This document shows, in pieces, positions 16,427 to 23,617 of a stretch of DNA of 46,037 bases; within the stretch, counting starts at the first letter, position 1; each line of letters starts with the position of its first letter. Position numbers and translations under genes: made by a program. The DNA is from a virus. The notes under the pieces were generated by a model that was not told where the DNA came from, searched no databases, and worked only from the letters and a program-made list of their open reading frames with translations. The stretch covers positions 1-46,037 of IMG/VR virus record IMGVR_UViG_3300020583_000021; one strand, given 5' to 3'.

Positions 16427-16578
16427 TTCTTTTCCTTCTTCTGTTTGAACCGGGCCTTTCCTGAAGCCTTGCCTGCTTTTTTGGCAATTTCTTGCCGTTT
16501 CTTTGCCGATAGGTTAGCAGCGCGGGCCAATCCGCCGGATCGCCCCAGAGCCACGGCTGCGGGATTCTTCTCTTCCAT
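16423..16578 (-). CDS. Small basic repressor candidate, 51 aa
   Basis: This Lys/Ala-rich, very basic protein (NPAAVALGRSGGLARAANLS, then KKRQEIAKKAGKASGKARF) belongs by pattern to a widespread uncharacterised family of short GKARAxxLS..R.EIA.KAA proteins, probably DNA binding. Its ATG at 16578 lies six bases after a -10-like TAAGTT, with TTGCTT 17 bases further up, which predicts a leaderless message. One copy of the CTTAGCGC(T/C)AAG operator overlaps that -10 and the other overlaps the divergent early promoter, so autoregulation by this or a host protein is plausible. Confidence 0.65.
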   Translation of the reverse strand: MEEKNPAAVALGRSGGLARAANLSAKKRQEIAKKAGKASGKARFKQKKEKK

Positions 16579-16584
16579 GTCCCA

Positions 16585-16613
16585 AACTTAGCGCCAAGCT
16601 GGGGGAAAAGCAA
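16585..16613 (-). promoter_or_regulatory. Minus promoter of the switch
   Basis: Read on the minus strand: TTGCTT (16613-16608), a 17-base spacer, then TAAGTT (16590-16585), six bases before ATG 16578. An operator copy (16587-16598) overlaps the -10. The match to consensus is modest; the mirror-image arrangement to the plus promoter is the main support. Confidence 0.5.
16587..16598. promoter_or_regulatory. Operator half of the switch, imperfect copy
   Basis: CTTAGCGCCAAG differs by one base from the perfect palindrome CTTAGCGCTAAG at 16640. It overlaps the minus-strand -10 box. Confidence 0.6.
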
Positions 16614-16624
16614 GAAAATAATGC

Positions 16625-16653
16625 TTGACAGCTAGTGAACTTAGCGCTAAGAT
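16625..16653 (+). promoter_or_regulatory. Early plus-strand sigma70-type promoter
   Basis: A perfect TTGACA (16625-16630), a 17-base spacer and TAAGAT (16648-16653). The expected start site falls at about 16660, exactly on an ATG. The operator palindrome overlaps spacer and -10, so repression by occlusion is expected. Confidence 0.8.
16640..16651. promoter_or_regulatory. Operator palindrome of the switch
   Basis: CTTAGCGCTAAG is a perfect 12-bp palindrome overlapping the -10 of the early plus promoter. The second, one-mismatch copy lies 53 bases away over the opposing promoter. Confidence 0.7.
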
Positions 16654-16791
16654 CGTTGCATGATGCAGGGCGGCGCGGGTAAAATCGAGCGACCACGAAA
16701 CGCTTCGGTGAATCCACCCGGTAATTCTTTAGGCCGATCTACTGGCCCGGCTGACTCTGCATCTTTATCCATGATGACGGAGGGCAAGACG

Positions 16792-16986
16792 ATGATCCAC
16801 CACGAAACGCTCGAAGTTCTCAGCACCGACAATCGCATCCAGATTCATCACCTACTCGCGCCACTGAGCGAAAGAGCCGCTCGTTTTCTGAATACATTCG
16901 TCGGGCGCACGATCTGCCTGACGGAAAAAGAATTTGAAAGCGTTCAACTTGAGATGGGAGCGCACAACTGCTGGCTTATCGACTAA
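16792..16986 (+). CDS. First gene of early plus operon, 64 aa
   Basis: ATG 16792 has GGAGG eight bases upstream and opens a natural-looking small alpha/beta protein (ETLEVLSTDNRIQIHHLLAP, ending HNCWLID). The frame is open without a stop back to ATG 16660, which coincides with the predicted transcript start, so a 108-residue leaderless form is an alternative; its extra 44 residues are low in complexity. The function is unknown. Confidence 0.65.
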   Translation: MIHHETLEVLSTDNRIQIHHLLAPLSERAARFLNTFVGRTICLTEKEFESVQLEMGAHNCWLID

Positions 16987-17068
16987 TTCATTAACTTTTG
17001 ACGCTGCCGAGCGAGTGTATCTAGCACCCGCCCGGAGCTAACCAGATCGCATCGCGAAAGGATGCTCA

Positions 17069-17347
17069 ATGGCTCACACGAATGTACCGCAACTCCCCCA
17101 CTCTGGTTTTCCACAGCCCTTCTCGCAGTTCACTCAAGAGGTTCATGAAGCTCTAGACGCGGGTCCGCTCGTAATCAAATCCTGCTCCTACGATTCAGTC
17201 GAATCCATTCCGGGCGCATGCGACGGTGGTTGGCCCTGCGGCGATCCAGTGAGTGAAGTCATTGATGGGCAGGGATTCTGCGCTCCGCATGCCCGACGTA
17301 TGAGACTTCTCGCTTCGCTTGACAAACTGGCGGTGCCCCGTGGCTGA
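17069..17347 (+). CDS. Hypothetical early protein with Cys/His pairs, 92 aa
   Basis: ATG 17069 has AAAGGA about eight bases upstream. The C-terminal half holds CSYDS, CDGGWPC and FCAPHARR, a spacing compatible with one zinc site; the N-terminal part is Pro/Phe-rich. It is followed with an eight-base overlap by the next gene. No family is recognised. Confidence 0.7.
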   Translation: MAHTNVPQLPHSGFPQPFSQFTQEVHEALDAGPLVIKSCSYDSVESIPGACDGGWPCGDPVSEVIDGQGFCAPHARRMRLLASLDKLAVPRG

Positions 17348-17615
17348 AATCCTCGATGCCATCGAATTCCAGCGTTTGTACGACTCCCGCGAACTGGCAG
17401 CGCTCAACTGCGTCAACGCCATTCAATTCGTCTTAGCGATGTTCGAGGAGAAAGAGTTCGCGAAAGCCCGTCCCCACTTGCAACACGCTCTCGGCCTGCA
17501 CAAAGAGGCCGATGACGCAATCACCGAATGGCACAAATCGCAAACTCGGAAAAAGGAGAACACCAATGTCCAGCTACATGAAAGCCTCACTCAGCGGTCC
17601 GAACGGCACGGGTAA
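17340..17615 (+). CDS. Hypothetical helical early protein, 91 aa
   Basis: GTG 17340 overlaps the previous stop by eight bases. The body is all-helical (FQRLYDSRELAALNCVNAIQ, FEEKEFAKARPHLQHALGLH) and looks like a small helix-bundle protein. The stop lies 50 bases inside the ATPase gene, a longer overlap than others here. Confidence 0.65.
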   Translation: MAEILDAIEFQRLYDSRELAALNCVNAIQFVLAMFEEKEFAKARPHLQHALGLHKEADDAITEWHKSQTRKKENTNVQLHESLTQRSERHG

Positions 17616-18810
17616 GTCTGGCACCACCGCCCGGTTGCTGGTCGGCATCTCGAAAGAACTCTGCAACTCCGCTCCCGTCGTCGTCTATTCCTCCGATGAC
17701 CGCTGGCGCATTTATAAACGGACGATCTTCGACGTGGAGAAAGTTCCGCTCACCGTCATCTCGGGCGAAAGTTTGACTCAAGTACAGGAAGCCCTCACTC
17801 TCGCCGAAAAAGGTTGCTGCGCCCTCGGAGCGGATGATCTCACCGTACCGTGGAAGGAAGGCTTGTCAGAATTCAGCTACAGCGACGGTTTTCTTCCTTT
17901 CGAGCGGCGCGAACAGTTGATGAACGAGTGGCGTCCCATTCTGCGCGGCTTCCGGTTAGGGAACTTCCATGCCATCGGCGTCGGGCGCATAGGATTCGAG
18001 TGGTCCAAGCAAGAGGATGAGCAAGGTCGCTTGCAACTCACTCAGGGCAACTCCAAATTCAACGCGGGCGGCGGCGAGAATTTCGGTTACGAAGCGGACC
18101 TCGAATTGGAAATGTCCCGCAACCGCCGCAAGATTCGCCAACTGCTGCGCGCAAGAATACAGCCCGAGTACATCTGCGACGTCATCAAGGATGCCACGGC
18201 GGGCTTGCTCAATGGAGAGCAATTCATTTTCGAGGCGAAGAAAGGAATGTACGCAGTGGGAGACTATAAGCCCGTGTTTCAAGCCTTCCGTTCTTACATC
18301 AACTTCATGGCGCAGATCGACGCGCCTGCTCCCCAACCATCGAACACGCGAGACTTGATCGTCTTCGGCAAAACTCCAAGGGCACAAGATCAGGCGGCGC
18401 GCAAAGGCTATCTTGAAGAACTCAGCAACCTGCTCGATCATTGCTTCCCCGGCGGCGAAAAACGTTCCAAAATCGACGCCATGTACAAGAATCTCACCCT
18501 CGAGTACCTGAATGGATTCAGCTCCGTCTCGCGGATGGAAGAGGAAGTCTCCACCATCAACCTAAAACGCAACGTGGAGATCGTGAAGGCGCTCCGCACC
18601 CGCATGGACCAAGGCGAGAAAATCACCAACAACGCCTCGCACACCGCCCTGATGCATCTGGCTTCGGAGGACGTGCTCAAGCCGGGGCATGGTGTCACCC
18701 TGCTGGAATTGATGACGGCGCAGAGCCTCGCCGCGGTACAACCGAAGGGACCGCAACCCGTCGTGCCGCTTATGGACAGGTATCCGGACCGAGAACTGAC
18801 TGGAGACTGA
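17566..18810 (+). CDS. RecA/AAA-fold ATPase, possibly Sak4-like, 414 aa
   Basis: ATG 17566 has AAGGAG seven bases upstream; the longer frame to 17512 is not supported. The Walker A motif is GPNGTGKS (residues 11-18), with a candidate Walker B (CCALGADD, near 84-91). The domain order and the early position next to an HNH gene fit the phage AAA_24/Sak4 group of recombination ATPases, which help single-strand annealing proteins, but the C-terminal ~170 residues are unlike anything I can name. It probably acts on phage DNA in the cytoplasm early in infection. Confidence 0.72.
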   Translation: MSSYMKASLSGPNGTGKSGTTARLLVGISKELCNSAPVVVYSSDDRWRIYKRTIFDVEKVPLTVISGESLTQVQEALTLAEKGCCALGADDLTVPWKEGLSEFSYSDGFLPFERREQLMNEWRPILRGFRLGNFHAIGVGRIGFEWSKQEDEQGRLQLTQGNSKFNAGGGENFGYEADLELEMSRNRRKIRQLLRARIQPEYICDVIKDATAGLLNGEQFIFEAKKGMYAVGDYKPVFQAFRSYINFMAQIDAPAPQPSNTRDLIVFGKTPRAQDQAARKGYLEELSNLLDHCFPGGEKRSKIDAMYKNLTLEYLNGFSSVSRMEEEVSTINLKRNVEIVKALRTRMDQGEKITNNASHTALMHLASEDVLKPGHGVTLLELMTAQSLAAVQPKGPQPVVPLMDRYPDRELTGD

Positions 18811-18943
18811 GGATCGACTTGGGGGCCGGAGGACGCCCGTACATAAGCTTATCCGGGGTTGCTGGTTGGGGAACTCGGACGCGAAGAAGCGGAGGGGCTG
18901 GCCCCACAAATTCTAAAATGCTTGTCGAAGAGGAGAACTCAAC
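18811..18943. other. Gap in early plus operon
   Basis: No gene is seen. It contains the palindrome ATAAGCTTAT (near 18843), a GGGGCTGGCCCC hairpin (near 18894-18905) and a TAAAAT box before the next gene, so processing, attenuation or an internal promoter is possible. Confidence 0.4.
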
Positions 18944-19174
18944 ATGGAACTGCACATCGAATTGCCAAGCGTACTCGGAGACTGGTTATTCATCGACGAC
19001 AAGGGCGTTACAGTGGCAGAAGTACGTCTCCTGGTTCGCGCCGCCGCACCGGACATCGTCAATGCAGTGAACGCGCACACAGAAATTCTCAAGCTGCTCC
19101 TGGATTCTCGCGACGGAATTAGCTGGGACTGGAAAATGAAGCGCGACAAACTGTTGGCAAATCTTGAGCGTTGA
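18944..19174 (+). CDS. Hypothetical early protein, 76 aa
   Basis: ATG 18944 follows GAGGAG by about eight bases. The protein is small and acidic with a strand-rich N terminus (MELHIELPSVLGDWLFIDDK) and a helical C terminus. No motif is recognised. It is expressed with the neighbouring plus genes. Confidence 0.7.
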   Translation: MELHIELPSVLGDWLFIDDKGVTVAEVRLLVRAAAPDIVNAVNAHTEILKLLLDSRDGISWDWKMKRDKLLANLER

Positions 19175-19200
19175 TCCCGCGCTCCCAAGGAAGGAGAACA

Positions 19201-19446
19201 ATGGCCGCAAAGGAACGGTTCACAGTCGAAGAGCTTGACCAACTCGTTGAGATCAACTTCGCCGTAGCTCCGACGGCAGAATTCGCCGCACGCTATGGGT
19301 ACATTCGCCAGATCGTTGCCGACTCAAAAGAAAGCCTCCATATTCTCGCTACGATCTGCGACGCCAGTAAGAAATATGAAGCAGCTTATGGTGCCTTTGT
19401 CTCAGGAATCATCATGGGATTGCTGCTGGCAGAAACTAGAAAATGA
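19201..19446 (+). CDS. Hypothetical early protein, 81 aa
   Basis: ATG 19201 has a strong GGAAGGAG site seven bases upstream, which rules out the longer frame from 19171. The protein is helical, with a hydrophobic C-terminal stretch (FVSGIIMGLLLAE) that might touch the membrane. Its stop overlaps the HNH gene (ATGA). Confidence 0.72.
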   Translation: MAAKERFTVEELDQLVEINFAVAPTAEFAARYGYIRQIVADSKESLHILATICDASKKYEAAYGAFVSGIIMGLLLAETRK

Positions 19447-19790
19447 CTTTCCGCCGCCGCCCCATCCCCAAAGTCAGAGTGAAGCCGGAATTCTCCCAGC
19501 ACTACGAAACCATCCTCGATGGAGCAGTCCTCAAATACCGGGACGGAAGGGAAGTCTGCCAGGATTCCTCCGCCGGCTGGCGCGAATACAAGCGCCGCGT
19601 GGAGGCCATGCTCTTGCGTCAGGGAGGCCGCTGCTGCCTCTGTAAGAAGCGGTTGGCCCTCGTACAAGCCACTTTTGAACATCAACGGCGTAGAGGGATG
19701 GGAGCGGCATGGAGAGACGACAGAATCACGAAAGACGGTCAAGATTGGAACGGGGCGGCGCACTGGATTTGCAACTCGGAGAGGGGTTAA
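19443..19790 (+). CDS. HNH-type nuclease-like protein, 115 aa
   Basis: The second half shows an HNH/zinc pattern: CCLCKKRL (near 63-70), a TFEHQRRRG segment (near 77-85), then NGAAHWICNSERG at the C terminus, matching the C..C-x-EH...N..W.CN arrangement of small phage HNH endonucleases. It could nick DNA during recombination with the neighbouring ATPase. The ATG overlaps the previous stop. The 3' end overlaps the convergent minus gene at 19726 by 65 bases. Confidence 0.65.
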   Translation: MTFRRRPIPKVRVKPEFSQHYETILDGAVLKYRDGREVCQDSSAGWREYKRRVEAMLLRQGGRCCLCKKRLALVQATFEHQRRRGMGAAWRDDRITKDGQDWNGAAHWICNSERG

Positions 19791-19950
19791 GATCGTCAAG
19801 AAGCGCCTCCGATGTAAGGTGAGGTTTCCCCAGAAATCGAACCAATGCGCGGCCTAGACATTTTTCATCGTCCGAAGATTCCTCCGGAAGTTGCGTCAGA
19901 TCGTACAGCAGCTTTACGGCCAACTGGCGAACTTTAAGATTTCTTTTCAT
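19726..19950 (-). CDS. Hypothetical protein A with repeat-element leader, 74 aa
   Basis: This is the last gene of the long minus operon. ATG 19950 has GGGAG five bases upstream; the 36-bp repeat copy at 19961-19996 ends ten bases before it. The N terminus is a basic helix (KRNLKVRQLAVKLLYDLTQL) followed by an acidic segment. Its 3' end overlaps the HNH gene on the other strand. No family is recognised. Confidence 0.6.
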   Translation of the reverse strand: MKRNLKVRQLAVKLLYDLTQLPEESSDDEKCLGRALVRFLGKPHLTSEALLDDLNPSPSCKSSAPPRSNLDRLS

Positions 19951-20233
19951 CGACTCCCGTTTGGTACGGCCTATAGTTCGGGTTGCCGGAGTTGAGACGG
20001 TCACAGGTTGCCGCGGCTATTTCTTCTGGCGTTCTTCGTCGGTATTTGCGCCGCAATCCATCGCCATCATGCGCCCGCACTTGAGATTCTTCCAAGATAA
20101 TCAGCAGTAAAGTGCGCAATTCGTCGCGCTCCAACGGAAACGCGCAAGCATCGATTACCCTCTCAAACACAGCCGGATTGAATGCCTGTTTTCTCCGGCG
20201 ATAACTCGCACCCCCTTCTTTCAACCTAGCCAT
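19934..20233 (-). CDS. Hypothetical protein B with repeat-element leader, 99 aa
   Basis: ATG 20233 has GAGG six bases upstream. The 36-bp repeat copy at 20244-20279 ends ten bases before it, the same spacing as for gene A, and the other copy encodes residues near its own C terminus (LNSGNPNYRPYQ). The protein is basic and helical (KYRRRTPEEIAAATCDRL). The end overlaps gene A by 17 bases. Confidence 0.62.
   Translation of the reverse strand: MARLKEGGASYRRRKQAFNPAVFERVIDACAFPLERDELRTLLLIILEESQVRAHDGDGLRRKYRRRTPEEIAAATCDRLNSGNPNYRPYQTGVDEKKS
19961..19996. repeat. 36-bp direct repeat, copy 1
   Basis: Identical over 36 bases to 20244-20279. It lies ten bases before the start of gene A and inside the C-terminal coding part of gene B. 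The minus strand reads as an open frame LNSGNPNYRPYQ. Confidence 0.9.
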
Positions 20234-20243
20234 TTTTGACCTC

Positions 20244-20279
20244 TTGGTACGGCCTATAGTTCGGGTTGCCGGAGTTGAG
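20244..20279. repeat. 36-bp direct repeat, copy 2
   Basis: Identical to 19961-19996, ten bases before the start of gene B. In the frame that is coding in copy 1 it would read LNSGNPNYRPYQEVKNG and then stop, but a stop also precedes it, so it looks like a vestige of a duplicated 3' end or a shared leader element. Confidence 0.9.
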
Positions 20280-20344
20280 GCCCGGATTTTCTCAGCATTC
20301 ACTCTCCGAGCCGAGATGTCGATGGGATGGGTCCCTGCCCACAA

Positions 20345-20680
20345 TTAGTTTGCTGATGGCGAGTTATGGCACTCATGGCGATTCGAGCCATCGTCCGTTA
20401 ACTTTCCCAGCCGATCAATTTCTTTACCGAGATCTATACGCATGCGATACAAAGAGACGTGCTCACCACGTATTCCCCCAAAATGTCTCAATACCCCAAC
20501 TTGCCCCTCAGATAGAAGCCGCTTTGCCTCTCGCAACTGCTTAAGCCACCATCTTGGGTAACTGCTGGGTGGTTGGCGCACCTGCCTATGAACTTTTGTC
20601 GATTTCGGGCGAGGCAGGCTGATGCAATCAACAATGAATTGTTTTTTTAGGCTGCGTAAGTTTGACTTTTTTGCGCTCAC
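20345..20680 (-). CDS. Hypothetical basic protein, 111 aa
   Basis: GTG 20680 with GGAGGG about five bases upstream is a better start than the ATG at 20851, which would overlap the previous gene. The N-terminal half is basic (KKSNLRSLKKQF, RPKSTKVHRQVRQ); the second half is amphipathic (VSLYRMRIDLGKEIDRLGKL). DNA or RNA binding is possible. No family is recognised. Confidence 0.6.
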   Translation of the reverse strand: MSAKKSNLRSLKKQFIVDCISLPRPKSTKVHRQVRQPPSSYPRWWLKQLREAKRLLSEGQVGVLRHFGGIRGEHVSLYRMRIDLGKEIDRLGKLTDDGSNRHECHNSPSAN

Positions 20681-20765
20681 TCTTCCCTCCAAATATTCGC
20701 CCGCTCCTCGCCGACTTCCTTCTCTATGTTGAGCCACCACTGATTCGACTCTCTGCGGCCTTCGA

Positions 20766-21461
20766 TCACACTGCGAACTTCTCGATCTTTCCTTTACTGA
20801 GTTTTTTGTGCAGGTAGGCGGAGTTCTGCATGTTTTGCGCCAGCCGTACATCGTCCTCCGCTAACTCGCTGGGCGACAGCTCTCCCTTCGCCAACTGGAA
20901 CAACATGTTCCGACCATCCTGAACGCCACCAAGGTAGGCCATCTCCGCGAAGCGCGCGGCGTGGTCCCAGAGTTTTCGCAGAAGGTCGAGAACGGTGCTA
21001 TCGATCCTGCCAAAGTATCCAAGATCGCCTGAATTGCCATCACTCGATGGGTATTTCGCCGGTCGAGCATAGTGCTCGTCTGGTTTCTTGGGAAAACGCA
21101 CGTCTGGCTTAAAGAACAAAGGCTGTGCCCCTTCTCGCTCCTTGTGGGGAACATCCTTCCAATCCAACAGCGCCGCACACATTCGCTTGCCAAGTGCCGC
21201 AAATGTTATTGCCAACGCCTGTCGCGTCTCACTGAAACCCTCCGGCTGATCACGAGGACCACATCCATAGAATTGTGGATACCAATGCCAAGCGCCTTTG
21301 ATGATCACGGTCGCAAACTCTTTCTTCTGCGAAAACTCTGCCGTGTGCTGGGCCCAGCTATCGAGCACATGACGACAATTACTACAAACTTCATCTACCT
21401 TGCGATACTGATCAGTAGCCCCACAGCCAGGACAAGGTTTCTTGATTCGCCTTACACTCAT
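20766..21461 (-). CDS. Zinc-ribbon hypothetical protein, 231 aa
   Basis: The ATG overlaps the stop of the small membrane protein (ATGA). The N terminus is a zinc ribbon (CPGCGATDQ ... VCSNCRHVL, residues 9-32), followed by a mixed domain with aromatic patches (GAWHWYPQFYGCG) and a C-terminal helical part. The ribbon suggests nucleic-acid or protein contact. It lies in the early minus operon. Confidence 0.72.
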   Translation of the reverse strand: MSVRRIKKPCPGCGATDQYRKVDEVCSNCRHVLDSWAQHTAEFSQKKEFATVIIKGAWHWYPQFYGCGPRDQPEGFSETRQALAITFAALGKRMCAALLDWKDVPHKEREGAQPLFFKPDVRFPKKPDEHYARPAKYPSSDGNSGDLGYFGRIDSTVLDLLRKLWDHAARFAEMAYLGGVQDGRNMLFQLAKGELSPSELAEDDVRLAQNMQNSAYLHKKLSKGKIEKFAV

Positions 21462-21589
21462 TTAACCTTTCTCCCTTCCTGATACCCTCGCCAGTAACCC
21501 CGTCCGTAAATCCAATCGCACAGCAACAGGAGTAACAGCAGGCCAGCCAGTACGAATGCGGCGATCCCGAGAAGGATGTTCCAGTTCAT
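21458..21589 (-). CDS. Small single-pass membrane protein, 43 aa
   Basis: A perfect hydrophobic helix follows a short head (NWNILLGIAAFVLAGLLLLL, residues 2-21) and then a basic tail (YGRGYWRGYQEGRKVK). Both ends use ATGA overlaps with neighbours, which strongly supports the gene although it is short. Holin, superinfection-exclusion or membrane-tether roles are possible; none is proven. Confidence 0.72.
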   Translation of the reverse strand: MNWNILLGIAAFVLAGLLLLLLLCDWIYGRGYWRGYQEGRKVK

Positions 21590-21864
21590 ACGTCAGCCTT
21601 CTGCTCGGCAGTTAATTTAGCCAGCTTGCGCGCTGCCTTTCTGGAGTTCGTCTCACGCTCGCAGAAGGCGGCAATGTCGCGAAGGCATTCCTGCTCAAAG
21701 ATGCAGGCGTCGAAAGTGAAAAATGAGTAGCGCCGCCATGGGGAGTACCAGCGGACTTGGCCGAGTAAAACTCCGTAACGGGTGAGCACGCGCCAGTCGT
21801 AAGTGACTTTATTTTTCATCCGCGCCGGCAGCCGCTCGAATTCAACCCATGGCCGTGTACTCAT
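21586..21864 (-). CDS. Hypothetical conserved-looking protein, 92 aa
   Basis: ATGA overlaps at both ends. The core is aromatic and strand-rich (YDWRVLTRYGVLLGQVRWYS, WRRYSFFTFDACIF), then a helix with a Lys-rich tail. It reads as a small folded phage protein of the early operon. I cannot name a family. Confidence 0.7.
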   Translation of the reverse strand: MSTRPWVEFERLPARMKNKVTYDWRVLTRYGVLLGQVRWYSPWRRYSFFTFDACIFEQECLRDIAAFCERETNSRKAARKLAKLTAEQKADV

Positions 21865-22247
21865 TCGCTTCTTGGACCTTTCCCGTCCGCGCAGTCCGCC
21901 CCCTCTTCTTCGTCTGCGCGGACGGCCCCGCCCTCTGAGGGAAGCGAATCAGAGGATGGAGAAACTTGAGATCCCACCGCGTCAGAATTGGCGATGGGCG
22001 CCGGCATCATTGCTGGCCGCAAACTCTCTGCTCGTCTGGCCGCGTTCGCGAGCTGGCGCAAGCACCTGTCGAAATCTGTGATGTCGCGCAAGAGATGCAC
22101 CGTATTGTCATCGCTGTCGTGGACTTCGATTTCCCGCACATGGTCCGCCGTGAAGCGCCAGATCAAGCGGGCGTAAAGCAAGACTTCTTCCGCTGGTCGG
22201 TCGGGGCGGAGGGCGCGAAGGTCGGGGATCAAGGAGGAGGGGATCAT
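21861..22247 (-). CDS. Hypothetical protein with acidic tail, 128 aa
   Basis: ATG 22247 overlaps the previous stop (ATGA), so the longer frame to 22298 is not used. The N-terminal 85 residues look folded (FTADHVREIEVHDSDDNTVH); the C-terminal 40 are disordered and acidic (ADEEEGADCADG). The function is unknown. Confidence 0.68.
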   Translation of the reverse strand: MIPSSLIPDLRALRPDRPAEEVLLYARLIWRFTADHVREIEVHDSDDNTVHLLRDITDFDRCLRQLANAARRAESLRPAMMPAPIANSDAVGSQVSPSSDSLPSEGGAVRADEEEGADCADGKGPRSE

Positions 22248-22417
22248 GCAGCCTTCTCGATTTTGAACGGAGTCAGGAGCCCACACTTGGGACAACACAC
22301 GATGACGTAAAGATCGTGGATTTCCACCGTGCTGCGAGAGGGAAGACGAGACTCACAGTAAAAACAGTTCAGTGGAATCGGAACGCTGAAATCGGCCAAT
22401 GTTTTCGGTTTACTCAT
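22244..22417 (-). CDS. Zinc-ribbon protein, 57 aa
   Basis: ATG 22417 has GGAGG five bases upstream. Four cysteines in two knuckles (CFYC near 18-21 and CCPKC near 41-45) with strands between give a classic zinc ribbon filling nearly the whole protein. It may regulate host or phage transcription, as small phage ribbons often do; this is inference. Confidence 0.7.
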   Translation of the reverse strand: MSKPKTLADFSVPIPLNCFYCESRLPSRSTVEIHDLYVIVCCPKCGLLTPFKIEKAA

Positions 22418-22466
22418 GGTGCCTCCATCTCCGGCGCAAAGCGCAAGCTCCAAGACCAGCGCCGCG

Positions 22467-22772
22467 TTAAAATAACTCCTGTTGCGTTTCCAGCGCCTTC
22501 TGTGGACTAATTACCCGTGCGGCAGCGTCCGGGCCACGCCGATGCTTCCAACTCTCCCACGCGGCCTGATGCGCGCGGCAAAGGTGCTTATTCGGGGCTA
22601 CCTCAACAGCGCAGCGCTTACAAACGGATTCGTCACAGGTCCCGGATTTCCTGTCTGATACTTTCCAGTCGCAGAGCAGATCGGCGGCGCGTCCGCATTT
22701 ACAAAATCGTGTGCGGGTATGTCCGCCGCAGAGAATCACGACACCATCGCCCATCGGCATCTTGATGCACAT
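22467..22772 (-). CDS. Cys/His-rich zinc protein, 101 aa
   Basis: ATG 22772 follows AGGAGTGAGG. Ten cysteines and several histidines (CGGHTRTRFCKCG, SVCKRCAVEV, HLCRAHQAAW) suggest two or three zinc sites. The C-terminal 25 residues are polar. It is likely a DNA or protein adaptor; no family is recognised. Confidence 0.7.
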   Translation of the reverse strand: MCIKMPMGDGVVILCGGHTRTRFCKCGRAADLLCDWKVSDRKSGTCDESVCKRCAVEVAPNKHLCRAHQAAWESWKHRRGPDAAARVISPQKALETQQELF

Positions 22773-22825
22773 TTAAGCCTCACTCCTCTCCCGGAAGGTC
22801 CGCAACGCCTTCCGTCCCCCAGAAC

Positions 22826-23257
22826 TTATCGCTCTCGCAGCTTTTCGCACGCTAGAATCGGATTTTCAAGTTGCGAAATCACGAGCACGCGGGCTTCTTC
22901 AAATTCAGCAGGATCGCATGGAATCCAACCCATCTCTGGATTTGGAAAACTCTTCTGATTTGCATTCACCAAATCGAAATGAAGTGTCAGGTCGGGTACT
23001 CCCGTATCAGTGCGCAGCGAACATTCTTCGGAGATAACCCAAGCGTGAAGAGAGCCAAACTCCACACCCTTGACCTTACGAAAAACATCCCATCGATCCT
23101 CACCACCGGATGAATTATTGCGGTACGCAAACGTTTTGCCGATAGCCTGCGAAATCAGCGGTCGCAAGTAGTTGCGAAAATTCTCCGCCTCCAATCGCAT
23201 CCTCTCCGAACTTAGCTCCGACAATTGCTTGTTCACTTGCTCTAAAGTTTTTGGCAT
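22826..23257 (-). CDS. Hypothetical protein with N-terminal coiled coil, 143 aa
   Basis: Residues 1-30 form a charged helix (EQVNKQLSELSSERMRLEAE), then a globular alpha/beta domain (FGSLHAWVISEECSL, DLTLHFDLVNAN). The start ATG 23257 has AGGTGG upstream. An overlapping frame at 23115-23339 on the same strand was judged spurious. The function is unknown. Confidence 0.72.
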   Translation of the reverse strand: MPKTLEQVNKQLSELSSERMRLEAENFRNYLRPLISQAIGKTFAYRNNSSGGEDRWDVFRKVKGVEFGSLHAWVISEECSLRTDTGVPDLTLHFDLVNANQKSFPNPEMGWIPCDPAEFEEARVLVISQLENPILACEKLRER

Positions 23258-23335
23258 CGATGCTCACCACCTTTCCTAAAAGTTTACGGGCAGGGACCCG
23301 GTTTGCACTCGCCCACGTCTCCGCCGCGTAGACGA

Positions 23336-23617
23336 TCACTGAGCCTTTCTCAGCGCGTTGCGGCTCGTCACCGTCTGAAAGCCATCGGGGAATTCAATCA
23401 GACAGGAGTTTCGCTTGCCACGCACCAACACCTTGCAACGCTGCCCTTTCCGTATGCCACCAAGCACTGGCATGCCTAAATACCGTGCCCAGCGATACAC
23501 ATAGGGCCACTGCTCGATGACAACCACCGATAAGATTCCCGGTCCCAACAGCGTCATCCCGGCGGCCTTCCCGATGGCGAGGGCGAAGAGGTAGAGGTTC
23601 CAAAGTTCAGCCTTCAT
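23336..23617 (-). CDS. Hypothetical membrane-associated protein, 93 aa
   Basis: ATG 23617 overlaps the methyltransferase stop (ATGA). Residues about 5-35 are hydrophobic (NLYLFALAIGKAAGMTLLGP) and could span the membrane; the C-terminal half is a basic beta-like domain (GIRKGQRCKVLVRGKRNSCL) resembling small KOW/SH3-like folds. The assignment is weak. Confidence 0.65.
   Translation of the reverse strand: MKAELWNLYLFALAIGKAAGMTLLGPGILSVVVIEQWPYVYRWARYLGMPVLGGIRKGQRCKVLVRGKRNSCLIEFPDGFQTVTSRNALRKAQ

Noticed and set aside
23115-23339. Minus-strand 74-residue frame
   Set aside because: It overlaps most of the well-supported gene at 22826-23257 in another frame and lacks a ribosome site.
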